Origin: Acidobacteriota bacterium
GTDB lineage: Bacteria; Acidobacteriota; UBA6911
Assembly: GCA_012719355.1 (NCBI GenBank)
Contig: JAAYAM010000179.1
Span: 1-33,419, forward strand
Reading direction: 5' to 3'
Length of the DNA: 33,419 nucleotides
Notes under the pieces: model-generated
What the model was told of the DNA's origin: nothing
What the model saw: only the letters and a program-made list of their open reading frames with translations
Database searches by the model: none
In this document: positions 1-7,868 of the stretch, piece by piece
How positions within the stretch are numbered: position 1 is the first letter of the stretch
Layout of the letters: every line of letters starts with the position of its first letter
Made by a program: the position numbers and the translations under genes

Positions 1-564
1 GCGCTGCCGGCTTCGCTCAACGTCCTGGAAGAACGGACAGTCGGCGCGTCGCTTGGAGCCGATTCCATCAGATCAGGCATTCTTGCCTCGCTTATCGGCT
101 TCAGCATAGTCGTGGTAGGGATGCTCGCGTACTACAGGCTTTCGGGACTGAATGCCATCTGGTGTCTGATAGCGAACCTTTTGATTCTGCTTGGATTCAT
201 GGGCGCAGTGGGCGCCACCCTGACGCTGCCGGGAATCGCGGGAATAATATTGACGATCGGGATGGCGGTCGACGCGAATATCCTGATCTTCGAGAGAATC
301 CGCGAGGAGCTGCGCGCCGGCAAGACTGTAAGGGCGGCCGTCGACAACGGCTTCACCAAGGTGCTCGGGGCGATTCTCGACTCCAACATCACCACCTTTA
401 TTGCCGCTGCCTGCCTCTTTCAGTTCGGCACCGGCCCGATTCGCGGATTCGCTGTGACGCTTGCGGTGGGATTGATTGCGAACGTGTTTACGGCAACTTA
501 TTTCTCACATCGCCTGTTTGAGTTGATGCTCGGGCAGCGCAAAGTCGAAACTTTATCAATTTAG
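1..564 (+). CDS. secD: SecD, protein translocase subunit (3' part only)
   Basis: The reading frame is open from the first base of the window, so the N-terminal part lies outside. The visible 187 residues are the C-terminal membrane half of SecD. They start with the ALPASLNVLEERTVG stretch, typical just before the second transmembrane helix. The conserved motif GMAVDANILIFERIREEL follows, then the last helices ending in a short cytoplasmic tail. SecD with SecF forms an RND-type, proton-driven motor that helps pull preproteins through SecYEG on the periplasmic side. secF follows directly on the same strand, the usual order. Identification from family knowledge is firm. Confidence 0.95.
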   Translation, partial: ALPASLNVLEERTVGASLGADSIRSGILASLIGFSIVVVGMLAYYRLSGLNAIWCLIANLLILLGFMGAVGATLTLPGIAGIILTIGMAVDANILIFERIREELRAGKTVRAAVDNGFTKVLGAILDSNITTFIAAACLFQFGTGPIRGFAVTLAVGLIANVFTATYFSHRLFELMLGQRKVETLSI

Positions 565-636
565 GTGGAACCTAAGGGCACTGGACGGGGTCAAAAGTAT
601 TCGGAAGTTCCGGTAAGCCCATCCGGGAGATTGTTC

Positions 637-1830
637 GTGGAAATTCTAAAAAATGTCTCAGTCGACTGGTTGAGCAAGAAATGGCTGTTCGTCGGCACCT
701 CTTTGTTTCTGATATTGCTGGGAGTTGCCGGTTATGTCCTGCATGGTGGCTTCTCTTTCGGGGTTGATTTCACGGGGGGTACCATCATTCAGGTCAAATT
801 CAAGGAAGCTCCGGACCTGGATGTCCTGCGCGAGTCACTGAAGACAGAGGCCGTTTCGGCTCCTCTGATTCAACGGTACGGCCGCGCGGATGAGAACGAA
901 ATCCAGGTGCGCATGCAGACCGCCTTTGAAGGGCAGGATCTGGAAGCGGGCCGCAGGGAAATGACGGATGCGCTGCGGCAGGCGTTCGATCCGGAGCATG
1001 CCGACACAAGCAAGATCGACTTCAATAATGTGGGTTCGGATGCACTCTACACTTATCTCATTAACTCCGATCCCGACAATCTGAAAGCCCAGAACAAGAC
1101 GTTTTCTGAAATGGAGACCCACTACAGGACGGTCGCGCAGTCACTGCTTGACTACAGGAATGTCAAAGGAGCCGGGATCGTGAATTCGCTGGACGATCTC
1201 AGGAATGCGTCCGGAGTCTCGCAGACTGTGGTCGACAGCCTGAAGAACGGCTTCTATGCCGGTTCTTTCGCCATCAAGAAGCTCGACAGAGTGGGGGCCG
1301 TGGTTGGAGCCGACCTCCGCAGGAGGGCACAGTGGGCGATTGGCCTTTCGTTTCTGGGCATGCTGGTGTATGTCGGCTTCCGGTTCAAGCCTGTATACGG
1401 AGTGGTCGCCGTAATCGCGCTTCTGCATGATGTGGTGGTTACGGCCGCGTTGTTTGCGCTTACAACCAAAGAGGTGTCTTTGACGGTGATTGCGGCTTTT
1501 CTCACCCTGATAGGATATTCGATCAATGACAAGATCGTGATTTTCGACAGGGTCAGAGAGAACCTGCGCTTCATGCGTAAAGAGTCTTTTTACAAGATAC
1601 TCAACCTCAGTATTAACCAGACTCTCGCCAGGACCATAATGACCGGCAGCATGACCTTTCTTGCTGTTCTGGTCATTCTGCTTTTTGGCGGTGAGGTTCT
1701 GAATGGCTTTGCATTCGCTTTGACTGTTGGTATCCTGATCGGCACTTACTCGTCGATAGGAATTGCATCCCCTATCGTGGAGTGGTGGTACCGCTCGGTA
1801 GGGCAGAAAACGAAGCGAAGAGCTGCCTAA
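637..1830 (+). CDS. secF: SecF, protein translocase subunit with enlarged periplasmic domain
   Basis: Partner of SecD in the inner-membrane Sec accessory complex. Transmembrane segment 1 (WLFVGTSLFLILLG) is followed by the SecD/SecF motif GVDFTGG. The last five helices carry GYSINDKIVIFDRVREN, the SecF signature. The frame is open back to a GTG at 565, abutting the secD stop, but nothing like a ribosome site precedes it. The GTG at 637 has GGGAGA at 624-629 and gives a normal SecF start (VEILKNVSVDWLSKKW), so it is preferred; length is then 397 residues. This exceeds the roughly 320 of E. coli SecF because the region between helices 1 and 2 carries extra charged sequence (window positions about 900-1260). 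Confidence 0.93.
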   Translation: MEILKNVSVDWLSKKWLFVGTSLFLILLGVAGYVLHGGFSFGVDFTGGTIIQVKFKEAPDLDVLRESLKTEAVSAPLIQRYGRADENEIQVRMQTAFEGQDLEAGRREMTDALRQAFDPEHADTSKIDFNNVGSDALYTYLINSDPDNLKAQNKTFSEMETHYRTVAQSLLDYRNVKGAGIVNSLDDLRNASGVSQTVVDSLKNGFYAGSFAIKKLDRVGAVVGADLRRRAQWAIGLSFLGMLVYVGFRFKPVYGVVAVIALLHDVVVTAALFALTTKEVSLTVIAAFLTLIGYSINDKIVIFDRVRENLRFMRKESFYKILNLSINQTLARTIMTGSMTFLAVLVILLFGGEVLNGFAFALTVGILIGTYSSIGIASPIVEWWYRSVGQKTKRRAA

Positions 1831-1906
1831 CCTGACACTATGCCCGTTATCGCGTGTGGATTGCCAAAAGGGATTGAAAATCAAAAAAATACGGGCGAAA
1901 AAAGTC

Positions 1907-1936
1907 TTGACAGTTTTTCTGACGCGATATTAAGAT
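1907..1936 (+). promoter_or_regulatory. Probable sigma-70 promoter of the tonB-exb operon
   Basis: TTGACA at 1907-1912 is a perfect -35 box. TAAGAT at 1931-1936 is a 4/6 match to the -10 box, with an 18-base spacer. It lies in the 178-base gap between secF and tonB, in locally A/T-rich DNA, about 70 bases upstream of the tonB start. The leuA promoter in this window uses the same TTGACA/TAAGAT pair. Seen by eye; no start-site data. Confidence 0.6.
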
Positions 1937-2008
1937 CGGGGCCTCGAATTCACCGCAGCAAAGCCCAGCCCACTGCTAAGGCCCACGGGCAGTTTACGAG
2001 GGGGACAC

Positions 2009-2764
2009 ATGTTTGAAGACGCACAAATCATAAGCAAAGGGGATACCGGCAAGCGACTTGCGACGATGGTAATGTCGATCGTCGTTCATTTCGCTTTGAT
2101 CATCACCATGGTGATCGTCCCGCTCTGGTTTTTTGTCGAATTGCCGGAAGGGGAGTTACTGACGTTCCTGATAGCGCCGCCGCCGCCGCCACCACCGCCG
2201 CCGCCGCCGCCACCGCCACCGACCAATGTTCAGCCGAAAGTGACCAGGACCGCGGTCGTTGATCCCACCCAGTTCATTGCTCCTACAGAAATTCCTAAAG
2301 AAATTCCGCCTCCAATGGACGATGCTCCGGTTATCGGAGTGAGCAACATTGTAGGAGGGATTCCCGGCGGAGTCCAAGGTGGAGTTGCCGGCGGAATACC
2401 TGGAGGAGGGTTAGGGAACCTGCTGTCGAGCGTTGCGCCGGTGGCGCCGCCGCCGCCACCGAAGCCGGTGAAGCGCGAAGCGCTCAGAGTCGGCGGCAAC
2501 GTCCAGGAATCAAAACTGATCAGGAAAGTCGAGCCTGTCTATCCTGAATTGGCGAAGCGCGCACGCGTTTCCGGCGTCGTCATCCTTGTGGTGACTGTCG
2601 ACGAAGAAGGCAACGTGACAGATGTGCGGGTCACCCGTGGTCATCCGTTGTTGAACGATGCGGCAACAGCTGCCGTGAAGCAGTGGAAATACTCTCCGAC
2701 TACGTTGAACGGAGAGCCGGTTCCAGTAATCGCCACCGTGACTGTTATTTTCAACTTGAAATAG
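2009..2764 (+). CDS. tonB: TonB-family energy transducer
   Basis: An inner-membrane-anchored periplasmic protein that should carry proton-motive energy from ExbB/ExbD to outer-membrane receptors. One N-terminal transmembrane helix (VMSIVVHFALIITMVIVPLWF) is followed by 15 consecutive prolines (codons 2177-2221) and a second short Pro run near 2446-2463. A Gly-rich linker of GGIPGGVQGG type comes next, then a C-terminal TonB domain with the family-typical VEPVYPELAKRARVSGVVIL and AATAAVKQWKYSP stretches. Length is 251 residues. The ATG is preceded by GAGGGGGAC (1998-2006). It is first in an operon with exbB and two exbD genes. Identification is firm; which receptors it serves is unknown. Confidence 0.93.
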   Translation: MFEDAQIISKGDTGKRLATMVMSIVVHFALIITMVIVPLWFFVELPEGELLTFLIAPPPPPPPPPPPPPPPTNVQPKVTRTAVVDPTQFIAPTEIPKEIPPPMDDAPVIGVSNIVGGIPGGVQGGVAGGIPGGGLGNLLSSVAPVAPPPPPKPVKREALRVGGNVQESKLIRKVEPVYPELAKRARVSGVVILVVTVDEEGNVTDVRVTRGHPLLNDAATAAVKQWKYSPTTLNGEPVPVIATVTVIFNLK

Positions 2765-2796
2765 TTTCCCAAATTAAATCGGAGGTTAGAAATTCG

Positions 2797-3477
2797 ATGG
2801 GACAAATGAATATCCTTGAATTATGGAATGCAATGGGCTGGATTGCGAAGGGTGTGGTTATCATCCTTCTTCTCCTGTCGGCCTACTCTATCAGCGTGAT
2901 GATCGAAAGGTGGCTCACCTATCGCAATGCGCGCAAACAGTCACGGCTTTTCACCCCTGCTGTGGCCGAATGTTTGAAAGATGGAAAGATCGACGAAGCG
3001 ATCGCCCTGGGCGAACAGTACAACAAGAGCCATCTGGCGAAAGTCCTTGTGTCCGGTCTGCATGAACTCCAGGCCCACGCAAAGAGCAAAGATATTCCCG
3101 GCGAGAGCATTGAAGCTTCGAAGCGGGCGCTTGAAAGGGCGACTGCAATCGTGATTGAAGACTTCAAGCGGGGTCTCGGCGGGCTGGCGACGATCGGATC
3201 GACCGCTCCGTTTGTCGGACTGTTCGGTACGACCATCGGTATTATCAACGCATTCACCGGGATGAAGACTGAAGAGACCGCGGGTATCGCCGCCGTCGCG
3301 GGTGGTATTGCAGAAGCGCTGGTTACCACTGCGTTCGGTCTGTTTGTCGCGGTTCCTGCTGTTTGGGCATACAACGCATTCACCAACAGGGTCGAAACGT
3401 TTACGGTCGAGATGGACAACTCATCCTCGGAACTGATCGACTATTTCCTGAAGAGACGGAGTGAGACTCGTGGCTAG
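2797..3477 (+). CDS. exbB: ExbB/TolQ/MotA-family proton channel
   Basis: Inner-membrane component of the Exb proton-channel motor that powers TonB. The N-terminal helix (AKGVVIILLLLSAYSISVMIERW) is followed by a cytoplasmic loop. Two C-terminal helices contain the family motifs LATIGSTAPFVGLFGTTIGIINAF and EALVTTAFGLFVAVPAVWAYN. The frame is open further upstream into tonB, but the ATG at 2797 has a GGAGG at 2781-2785 and gives a 226-residue protein of normal ExbB size. It starts 32 bases after tonB and overlaps the next gene by 8 bases, so the two are probably translationally coupled. Confidence 0.94.
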   Translation: MGQMNILELWNAMGWIAKGVVIILLLLSAYSISVMIERWLTYRNARKQSRLFTPAVAECLKDGKIDEAIALGEQYNKSHLAKVLVSGLHELQAHAKSKDIPGESIEASKRALERATAIVIEDFKRGLGGLATIGSTAPFVGLFGTTIGIINAFTGMKTEETAGIAAVAGGIAEALVTTAFGLFVAVPAVWAYNAFTNRVETFTVEMDNSSSELIDYFLKRRSETRG

Positions 3478-3889
3478 ACGGAGAAGCATAAGCGGCAGCG
3501 TCTCTGCGGATATCAACGTCACTCCGATGGCGGATATCATGCTCGTGCTGCTGATCATCTTTATGATCACGACTCCTCTTCTGCAGAGCGGCATCACAGT
3601 CAACCTTCCGAAGGCGAAGAACCCCCTCGAGGCGCCGGAAGCCGAAAAGAACACGGCGATCGTTGTGGCTCTCAACCGCGAAGGAAGGCTCTACTGGAAG
3701 AAGACTCCGATCACGGACAACGAACTGTACGAGACATTGGTGAAGCAGTTCTCGGGCGGGGAGATAGGCCGGGAGATGTTCCTGAAGGCCGATCAGGCCT
3801 TGTCGTATGGCCGCGTGGTTGAAGTTGTCAACAACTGCCGCAGAGCGGGAGTTGAGCGCATCGGCTTGATGGCCGAGAAGGAAGAGTAG
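3470..3889 (+). CDS. exbD: ExbD/TolR-family protein, first copy
   Basis: A single-pass inner-membrane protein of the Exb motor. The family signature is clear: DINVTPMADIMLVLLIIFMITTPLL, with the Asp of MADIMLV being the proton-pathway residue. A periplasmic domain follows, ending near RAGVERIGLMAEKEE. Two GTG starts are possible, 3461 and 3470. The second is chosen because GGAGTGA (3458-3464) sits at ribosome-site distance and the product begins MARRRSISG, usual for ExbD; length is then 139 residues. It overlaps exbB by 8 bases. A perfect hairpin follows immediately. Confidence 0.92.
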   Translation: MARRRSISGSVSADINVTPMADIMLVLLIIFMITTPLLQSGITVNLPKAKNPLEAPEAEKNTAIVVALNREGRLYWKKTPITDNELYETLVKQFSGGEIGREMFLKADQALSYGRVVEVVNNCRRAGVERIGLMAEKEE

Positions 3890-3896
3890 ATAGCAG

Positions 3897-3922
3897 ACAC
3901 CTCTGATCTGAGTCAGAGGTGT
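3897..3922 (+). repeat. Perfect 10-bp hairpin after exbD copy 1
   Basis: ACACCTCTGA (3897-3906) pairs exactly with TCAGAGGTGT (3913-3922) across a 6-base loop, 7 bases after the first exbD stop. Only a short TTT follows, so as a terminator it is weak. It may instead be an mRNA processing or stability element, or a partial terminator that lowers expression of the second exbD and the TPR gene. Confidence 0.7.
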
Positions 3923-3996
3923 TTACTATGTCGGCAGTTCAGGACGTATCGCCATGGCGGGGCGGAACTCGATCAAGACCGGGCGCTTGTCCCGAT

Positions 3997-4043
3997 TTGC
4001 CGGGATGCGCCGAGACGGTGTACGAACGCGCATCCCCCGGCAA
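3997..4043 (+). repeat. Second inverted repeat in the exbD1-exbD2 gap
   Basis: TTGCCGGGATGCGC (3997-4010) pairs with GCGCATCCC plus GGCAA (4028-4043). This makes 14 base pairs interrupted by a 2-base CC bulge, with a 17-base loop. With the hairpin at 3897-3922 it fills much of the 219-base gap between the two exbD genes. No gene was found in this gap. Confidence 0.65.
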
Positions 4044-4108
4044 TATGATGCACCCGCAGGGCGGCTCGAAGCACACCCTGGCTGTCTGAGAAAGAAAGGG
4101 AACCACTT

Positions 4109-4522
4109 ATGTCAATGAGTGTTGGTAGTGGCAAAGGCCCGAAGTCTGATATCAATATCACGCCGTATATTGATATTCTCCTGGTGCTTCTCATCATCTT
4201 TATGGTTATAACTCCCATTCGTCCTCTGGATTTGGACATTAAGGTGCCCCAGGCAGCGGATCCTTCATTAGAAGGAGTAGTCGACCCTAATGTGATCGTC
4301 GTTTCCATCGGCGAATCCGCCCGGATTGCCATCAATAACGAGGAAACGACCATCAGCCAGCTCGGAGGAAAGCTTCAGGAGATCTACAGCAAACGGGCGA
4401 ACAAGAATATGTTTGTCAGCGCAAGTGCAAAGTTGCCCTATAGCGATGTGGTCCGAGTCATCGACATCGCCAAAGGGGCTGGAGTGGGAGATATCGGTCT
4501 GCTAACGGAAGAAATCCAATAG
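4109..4522 (+). CDS. exbD: ExbD/TolR-family protein, second copy
   Basis: A second ExbD/TolR homologue, clearly diverged from the first: SDINITPYIDILLVLLIIFMVITPI carries the same conserved Asp (YIDILLV). The periplasmic part ends near IAKGAGVGDIGLLTEEIQ. Length is 137 residues. The ATG is preceded by AAAGAAAGGG (4091-4100). Two different ExbD subunits with one ExbB are known from several TonB/Exb and gliding-type motors; a heteromeric channel or two alternative channels are both possible. The 219-base gap with two hairpins upstream suggests different expression from the first copy. Confidence 0.92.
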   Translation: MSMSVGSGKGPKSDINITPYIDILLVLLIIFMVITPIRPLDLDIKVPQAADPSLEGVVDPNVIVVSIGESARIAINNEETTISQLGGKLQEIYSKRANKNMFVSASAKLPYSDVVRVIDIAKGAGVGDIGLLTEEIQ

Positions 4523-4564
4523 CTCCGGACTCGCGTTCAGTTAACCAATAGTATGGAGGCCACA

Positions 4565-5365
4565 ATGAGGCTGAATGTCAAGTGGCTAACCGCCTTGATT
4601 ATCCTAGCTGCGCTCCCCATGTCCGGCTGCGGTTTCATGCAGAAACTCCGGGCGCGGGATAACGTCAACAAGGGTGTGAAGGCGTTTACCGATCAAAAAT
4701 ACAGTGCGGCTGCACAATACTTCGAAAAGGCAATCGAACTGGATCCGGAGTTCGAGACTGCTCGCATGTATCTGGCGACAACCTATTTCTCTCAGTTCAT
4801 TCCCGGCTCGGCTGATCCGAAAAGCGAAGAGATGGGCCAGAAGAGTATCTCGACGTTCAAGGAGATCGTGGACAAGTGCAAGGATCTCTCGAGCGAGAAC
4901 TGCAAGAACGCAATGCTCAGCATCGCCAGCCTGTACTATCAGATGAGGCAGTACCCTGAGTCGAAGGAGTGGTGCAACCGGATCCTTAAAGTCGACGGCA
5001 GCAACGCGGAAGCGTATTACCGTATCGCTGTTATCGATTTTGACGATACCTTCGAGAAGACCGGGGTGCAGGGTGAAATGGTCAGTCTGATGACGCAGGA
5101 GGAGACGGAAGAGGCTCTTAAGAGTATCGAAGAGGGGCTCACCTGTCTTTCGAAAGCGCTGGAAATCGATCCTAACCATTCCGACGCCATGGAATATCAG
5201 AACCTCCTCTGGAGGGAGAAGGCCAAATTTGAAACAGACGAAGACGTCAAGGCCGATCTCATCCGACAGGCTGACCTGGTATCTCAAAAGGCTCTGGCCC
5301 TGAAGCTGAAAGCCCAGGAAGAAGAGGCTAAACGTCCGAAGAAACTTGGAGTCGGCGGAACATAA
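4565..5365 (+). CDS. TPR-repeat lipoprotein of the exb operon
   Basis: A predicted membrane-anchored lipoprotein. A short basic start (MRLNVKW) and hydrophobic core end in a lipobox-like MSGC with the modified Cys at residue 22. The mature protein holds about three tetratricopeptide repeats, for example AAQYFEKAIELDPEFETARM, YPESKEWCNRILKVDGSNAE and CLSKALEIDPNHSDAM, and a charged C-terminus. The ATG at 4565 is used because GGAGG (4555-4559) lies five bases upstream; an in-frame ATG at 4553 has no such site. Position after exbD and before the terminator makes it the last gene of the operon. Its exact role is unknown; a scaffold for the Exb/TonB complex is a guess. Confidence 0.85.
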   Translation: MRLNVKWLTALIILAALPMSGCGFMQKLRARDNVNKGVKAFTDQKYSAAAQYFEKAIELDPEFETARMYLATTYFSQFIPGSADPKSEEMGQKSISTFKEIVDKCKDLSSENCKNAMLSIASLYYQMRQYPESKEWCNRILKVDGSNAEAYYRIAVIDFDDTFEKTGVQGEMVSLMTQEETEEALKSIEEGLTCLSKALEIDPNHSDAMEYQNLLWREKAKFETDEDVKADLIRQADLVSQKALALKLKAQEEEAKRPKKLGVGGT

Positions 5366-5414
5366 TCGAATCCGGGTTTTTACGCTGGTTGAAGTCTGAC
5401 GAGATGTGACTCTG

Positions 5415-5443
5415 AAGGGGGCGGTAATTCGCCCCCTTTTTTT
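5415..5443 (+). terminator. Intrinsic terminator of the tonB-exb-TPR operon
   Basis: AAGGGGGCG (5415-5423) pairs with CGCCCCCTT (5430-5438) around a 6-base loop and runs into seven T residues (5437-5443). A textbook Rho-independent terminator, about 50 bases after the TPR gene stop. Confidence 0.93.
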
Positions 5444-5448
5444 GTTGG

Positions 5449-5550
5449 TGCGCCCGGCAGGGCGCAAACACGAGGGCGGATTGGCGATCGAACATTCGCG
5501 CGGCTGAAATGGGTAGGCCACGGGTGATCGAAAAATCGGCCTTACGATCA
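5449..5550 (+). repeat. Two dyads between the exb terminator and the rel promoter
   Basis: TGCGCCC (5449-5455) and GGGCGCA (5460-5466) form a perfect 7-bp hairpin with loop GGCA. Further on, TGATCG (5525-5530) is mirrored by CGATCA (5545-5550) with a 14-base spacer, just upstream of the proposed rel promoter. The second could be a repressor or activator site. No gene is visible in the 252-base gap. Confidence 0.45.
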
Positions 5551-5560
5551 AAGGTGTCTT

Positions 5561-5588
5561 TTGTTGAGGAACCTCGATGTTCTATAAT
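5561..5588 (+). promoter_or_regulatory. Probable rel promoter
   Basis: A perfect -10 box TATAAT lies at 5583-5588, with TTGTTG (3/6) at 5561-5566 and a 16-base spacer. It is 30 bases upstream of the rel start and downstream of a strong terminator, which requires a new promoter here. Confidence 0.55.
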
Positions 5589-5617
5589 CATCTAATCGCT
5601 GGAAGCGCCTGGATCAC

Positions 5618-7783
5618 ATGATACGTTTCGAGGACCTCGCAGAGAAAGTCAGCCGCTACCATCCCGACGCCTCCCTTGAATTGATACAGCGCGGGTACGT
5701 CGTCTCCGCCAAGTACCATAAGGGGCAGGTGCGGATGAATGGGGAGCCCTACCTTACGCATCCGCTCGAGGTTGCGAACATTCTCGCCGAGCTGAAGCTG
5801 GATGTGGTGACGGTGACCGCAGGGCTGCTCCACGACGTGCTGGAAGACACCCTGATTCCGCCCGAGGAAGTGAGGCGGCAGTTCGGCGATGAAGTCTACC
5901 AGCTTGTCGACGGCGTTACGAAAATAGCCCACGTTTATCTTACTTCCAGCCATCAGAAGCAGGCCGAAAACTTTCGCAAGATGCTGCTGGCCATGGTGAG
6001 CGATATTCGGGTGCTTTTCGTCAAACTGGCGGACAGGCTGCACAACATGCGCACTCTGCAGTACCTGTCTCCGGACCGCAGAGAGCGTATTTCGCTCGAA
6101 ACGCTCGAGATCTACGCACCCCTGGCTCACCGCCTCGGGATGGCCAAAATACGTGGGGAACTGGAGGATCTGGCATTCAGTTTCCTGGATCCGGTCGCAT
6201 TCCAGAACACTGTCGCCCAGATCGAAACCCGCCGTGCAGTGAACCAGGACTTCATCCAGGAAGCGGAGCGAAGCATTGCCCGGGAACTGGCCGAGCACAA
6301 CATCCCGGCCAGGCTGGAAAGCCGCATCAAACGCATCTACGGTGTTTATACCAAGATGAAGCGGCAAAGGATCAGTATCGACGAGGTGTTCGATTTCATT
6401 GCCATAAGGGTGATCACCGACAGCGTCAGTAACTGTTACACGATTCTCGGGATACTACACAACCTCTGGAAGCCGGTTCCCGGCCGAATCAAAGACTACA
6501 TCGCCATCCCGCGTCCGAACCTCTACCAGTCACTCCATACCTCGGTCATCGGGAAAAACGGGCAGCCCTTCGAAATCCAGATACGGACACACGAGATGCA
6601 CCGGATAGCAGAAGAAGGAATAGCCGCTCACTGGAAGTACAAAGAAGGGAAACTGGGGACCGTCGAAGGGGAGGAGCAGTTCCGCTGGCTGCGTCAACTC
6701 ATTGAATCTCAGCGGGATGTCAGCGATCCCAGGGAATTTTTAAGCAACCTGAAGGTCGATCTGTACCCGGATGAGGTCTACTGCTTCACGCCGAAGGGCG
6801 AGGTGGTGACTCTTCCTCGTGACGCCACACCCGTGGATTTTGCCTATGCGATCCATACGGAAATCGGTCATCACTGCGTGGCTGCAAAGGTGAATTCCCG
6901 CATAGTGCCGCTGCGGCACAAACTCAGGAATGGGGAAATCGTCGAAGTCGTGACTGCCAAAGACGCCTTTCCGAACCGCGACTGGCTCGCGTTCGTCAAG
7001 ACGGCCCGGGCGCGCGGCAAGATCAAGCACTGGATCAACCAGCGCGAAAAAGAGGACGCCGCTGAACTGGGCCGGAAGCTGATGGAGAAGGAGTCGCGCA
7101 AGTTCAAGACGAGCTGGAAAAAGGTCCTGCTCATGAAGGAACTCGGAGACGTAGTCGGGGAGTGCGGGCTGCAGAAGTTGGAAGACATTTACCCTGCTGT
7201 AGGTTTCGGCAAGATATCCCCACGTCAGATCCTTTCCCCGCTTTTTCCCGACCTCACCCCACCGTCGGACGCGAAGCCCAGACAATCCGCCCTCCCGGCC
7301 ATGGTTCGGAGGGTGCTGGGGCAGGCCGATGCCGCGATCACGATCAAAGGGCAGGACGGTCTCCTGGTTTACCGCGCGAAGTGCTGCAACCCGATACGGG
7401 GTGACGATATCGTCGGCTATATCACACGCGGGAAGGGTATTTCGGTCCACACGACTTCCTGTCCCAACCTGGTCAATTTTCTCGGTTCTGACAGGCTGAC
7501 AGATGTCGAATGGGTGAGTGTTCCCGGAGAGGAGTGCTTTTGTGTCAGGCTTGCGATTTCGGTCGAAGACAGGCAGGGGATCCTGGCCGATATCACATCC
7601 GCGATATCCAACCTCAAGACCAATATCCGCGAATCCCACTCCTCAAGTGATGCGGAATCGGGAAAAGGCGTCGTCGAAATCACTGTTGACATATCGGATG
7701 TAAAGCACCTGCAGAAGGTGATCCAGGGCCTGAAGGCGATACGGGGCATTCAGGAGGTCGAACGTGTCAGCCGGATTCCCTGA
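5618..7783 (+). CDS. rel: Bifunctional (p)ppGpp synthetase/hydrolase, RelA/SpoT family
   Basis: A cytoplasmic stringent-response enzyme that makes and degrades (p)ppGpp. Full-length long RSH architecture in 721 residues. The N-terminal HD hydrolase domain has H48, H72-D73 in LLHDVLEDT and D139 in KLADRLHNMRT. The synthetase domain contains PGRIKDYIAIP (290-293 RIKD, the RxKD form of bifunctional enzymes, not the ExDD form of synthesis-only RelA) and EIQIRT (319-324). A TGS domain lies at about 384-446. The conserved-Cys region YRAKCCNPIRGDD is near 588, and a C-terminal ACT domain spans about 645-715. All key residues are present, so both activities are expected. The ATG at 5618 has only a weak ribosome site (GGAAG at 5601-5605). 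Confidence 0.95.
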   Translation: MIRFEDLAEKVSRYHPDASLELIQRGYVVSAKYHKGQVRMNGEPYLTHPLEVANILAELKLDVVTVTAGLLHDVLEDTLIPPEEVRRQFGDEVYQLVDGVTKIAHVYLTSSHQKQAENFRKMLLAMVSDIRVLFVKLADRLHNMRTLQYLSPDRRERISLETLEIYAPLAHRLGMAKIRGELEDLAFSFLDPVAFQNTVAQIETRRAVNQDFIQEAERSIARELAEHNIPARLESRIKRIYGVYTKMKRQRISIDEVFDFIAIRVITDSVSNCYTILGILHNLWKPVPGRIKDYIAIPRPNLYQSLHTSVIGKNGQPFEIQIRTHEMHRIAEEGIAAHWKYKEGKLGTVEGEEQFRWLRQLIESQRDVSDPREFLSNLKVDLYPDEVYCFTPKGEVVTLPRDATPVDFAYAIHTEIGHHCVAAKVNSRIVPLRHKLRNGEIVEVVTAKDAFPNRDWLAFVKTARARGKIKHWINQREKEDAAELGRKLMEKESRKFKTSWKKVLLMKELGDVVGECGLQKLEDIYPAVGFGKISPRQILSPLFPDLTPPSDAKPRQSALPAMVRRVLGQADAAITIKGQDGLLVYRAKCCNPIRGDDIVGYITRGKGISVHTTSCPNLVNFLGSDRLTDVEWVSVPGEECFCVRLAISVEDRQGILADITSAISNLKTNIRESHSSSDAESGKGVVEITVDISDVKHLQKVIQGLKAIRGIQEVERVSRIP

Positions 7784-7812
7784 GGAGTCGAGCCACCAAC
7801 CCCACTGAATTC

Positions 7813-7841
7813 TTGACTATAGGGTGCCGGGTTGATAATAT
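7813..7841 (+). promoter_or_regulatory. Probable rpmB promoter
   Basis: TTGACT (5/6) at 7813-7818 and TAATAT at 7836-7841 are spaced by 17 bases; GATAAT at 7834-7839 is an alternative -10 with a 15-base spacer. It lies in the 85-base gap between rel and rpmB, some 30 bases upstream of the L28 ribosome site. Confidence 0.6.
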
Positions 7842-7868
7842 TCGCGCCTTTGATGGGAGTTATTCATT

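Noticed and set aside
2156-2499. Minus-strand ORFs with Arg/Trp or Gly/Pro repeats opposite tonB
   Set aside because: Repeats are the reverse reading of the tonB proline tract.
5480-5500. CGAACATTCG near 5490 as a Gram-positive-type LexA box
   Set aside because: The half sites are too close together; it lacks the four-base centre of CGAAC-N4-GTTCG.
4604-5551. 315-codon minus-strand ORF over the TPR lipoprotein and terminator
   Set aside because: It runs through an intrinsic terminator and opposes a gene with signal peptide, lipobox and TPRs.
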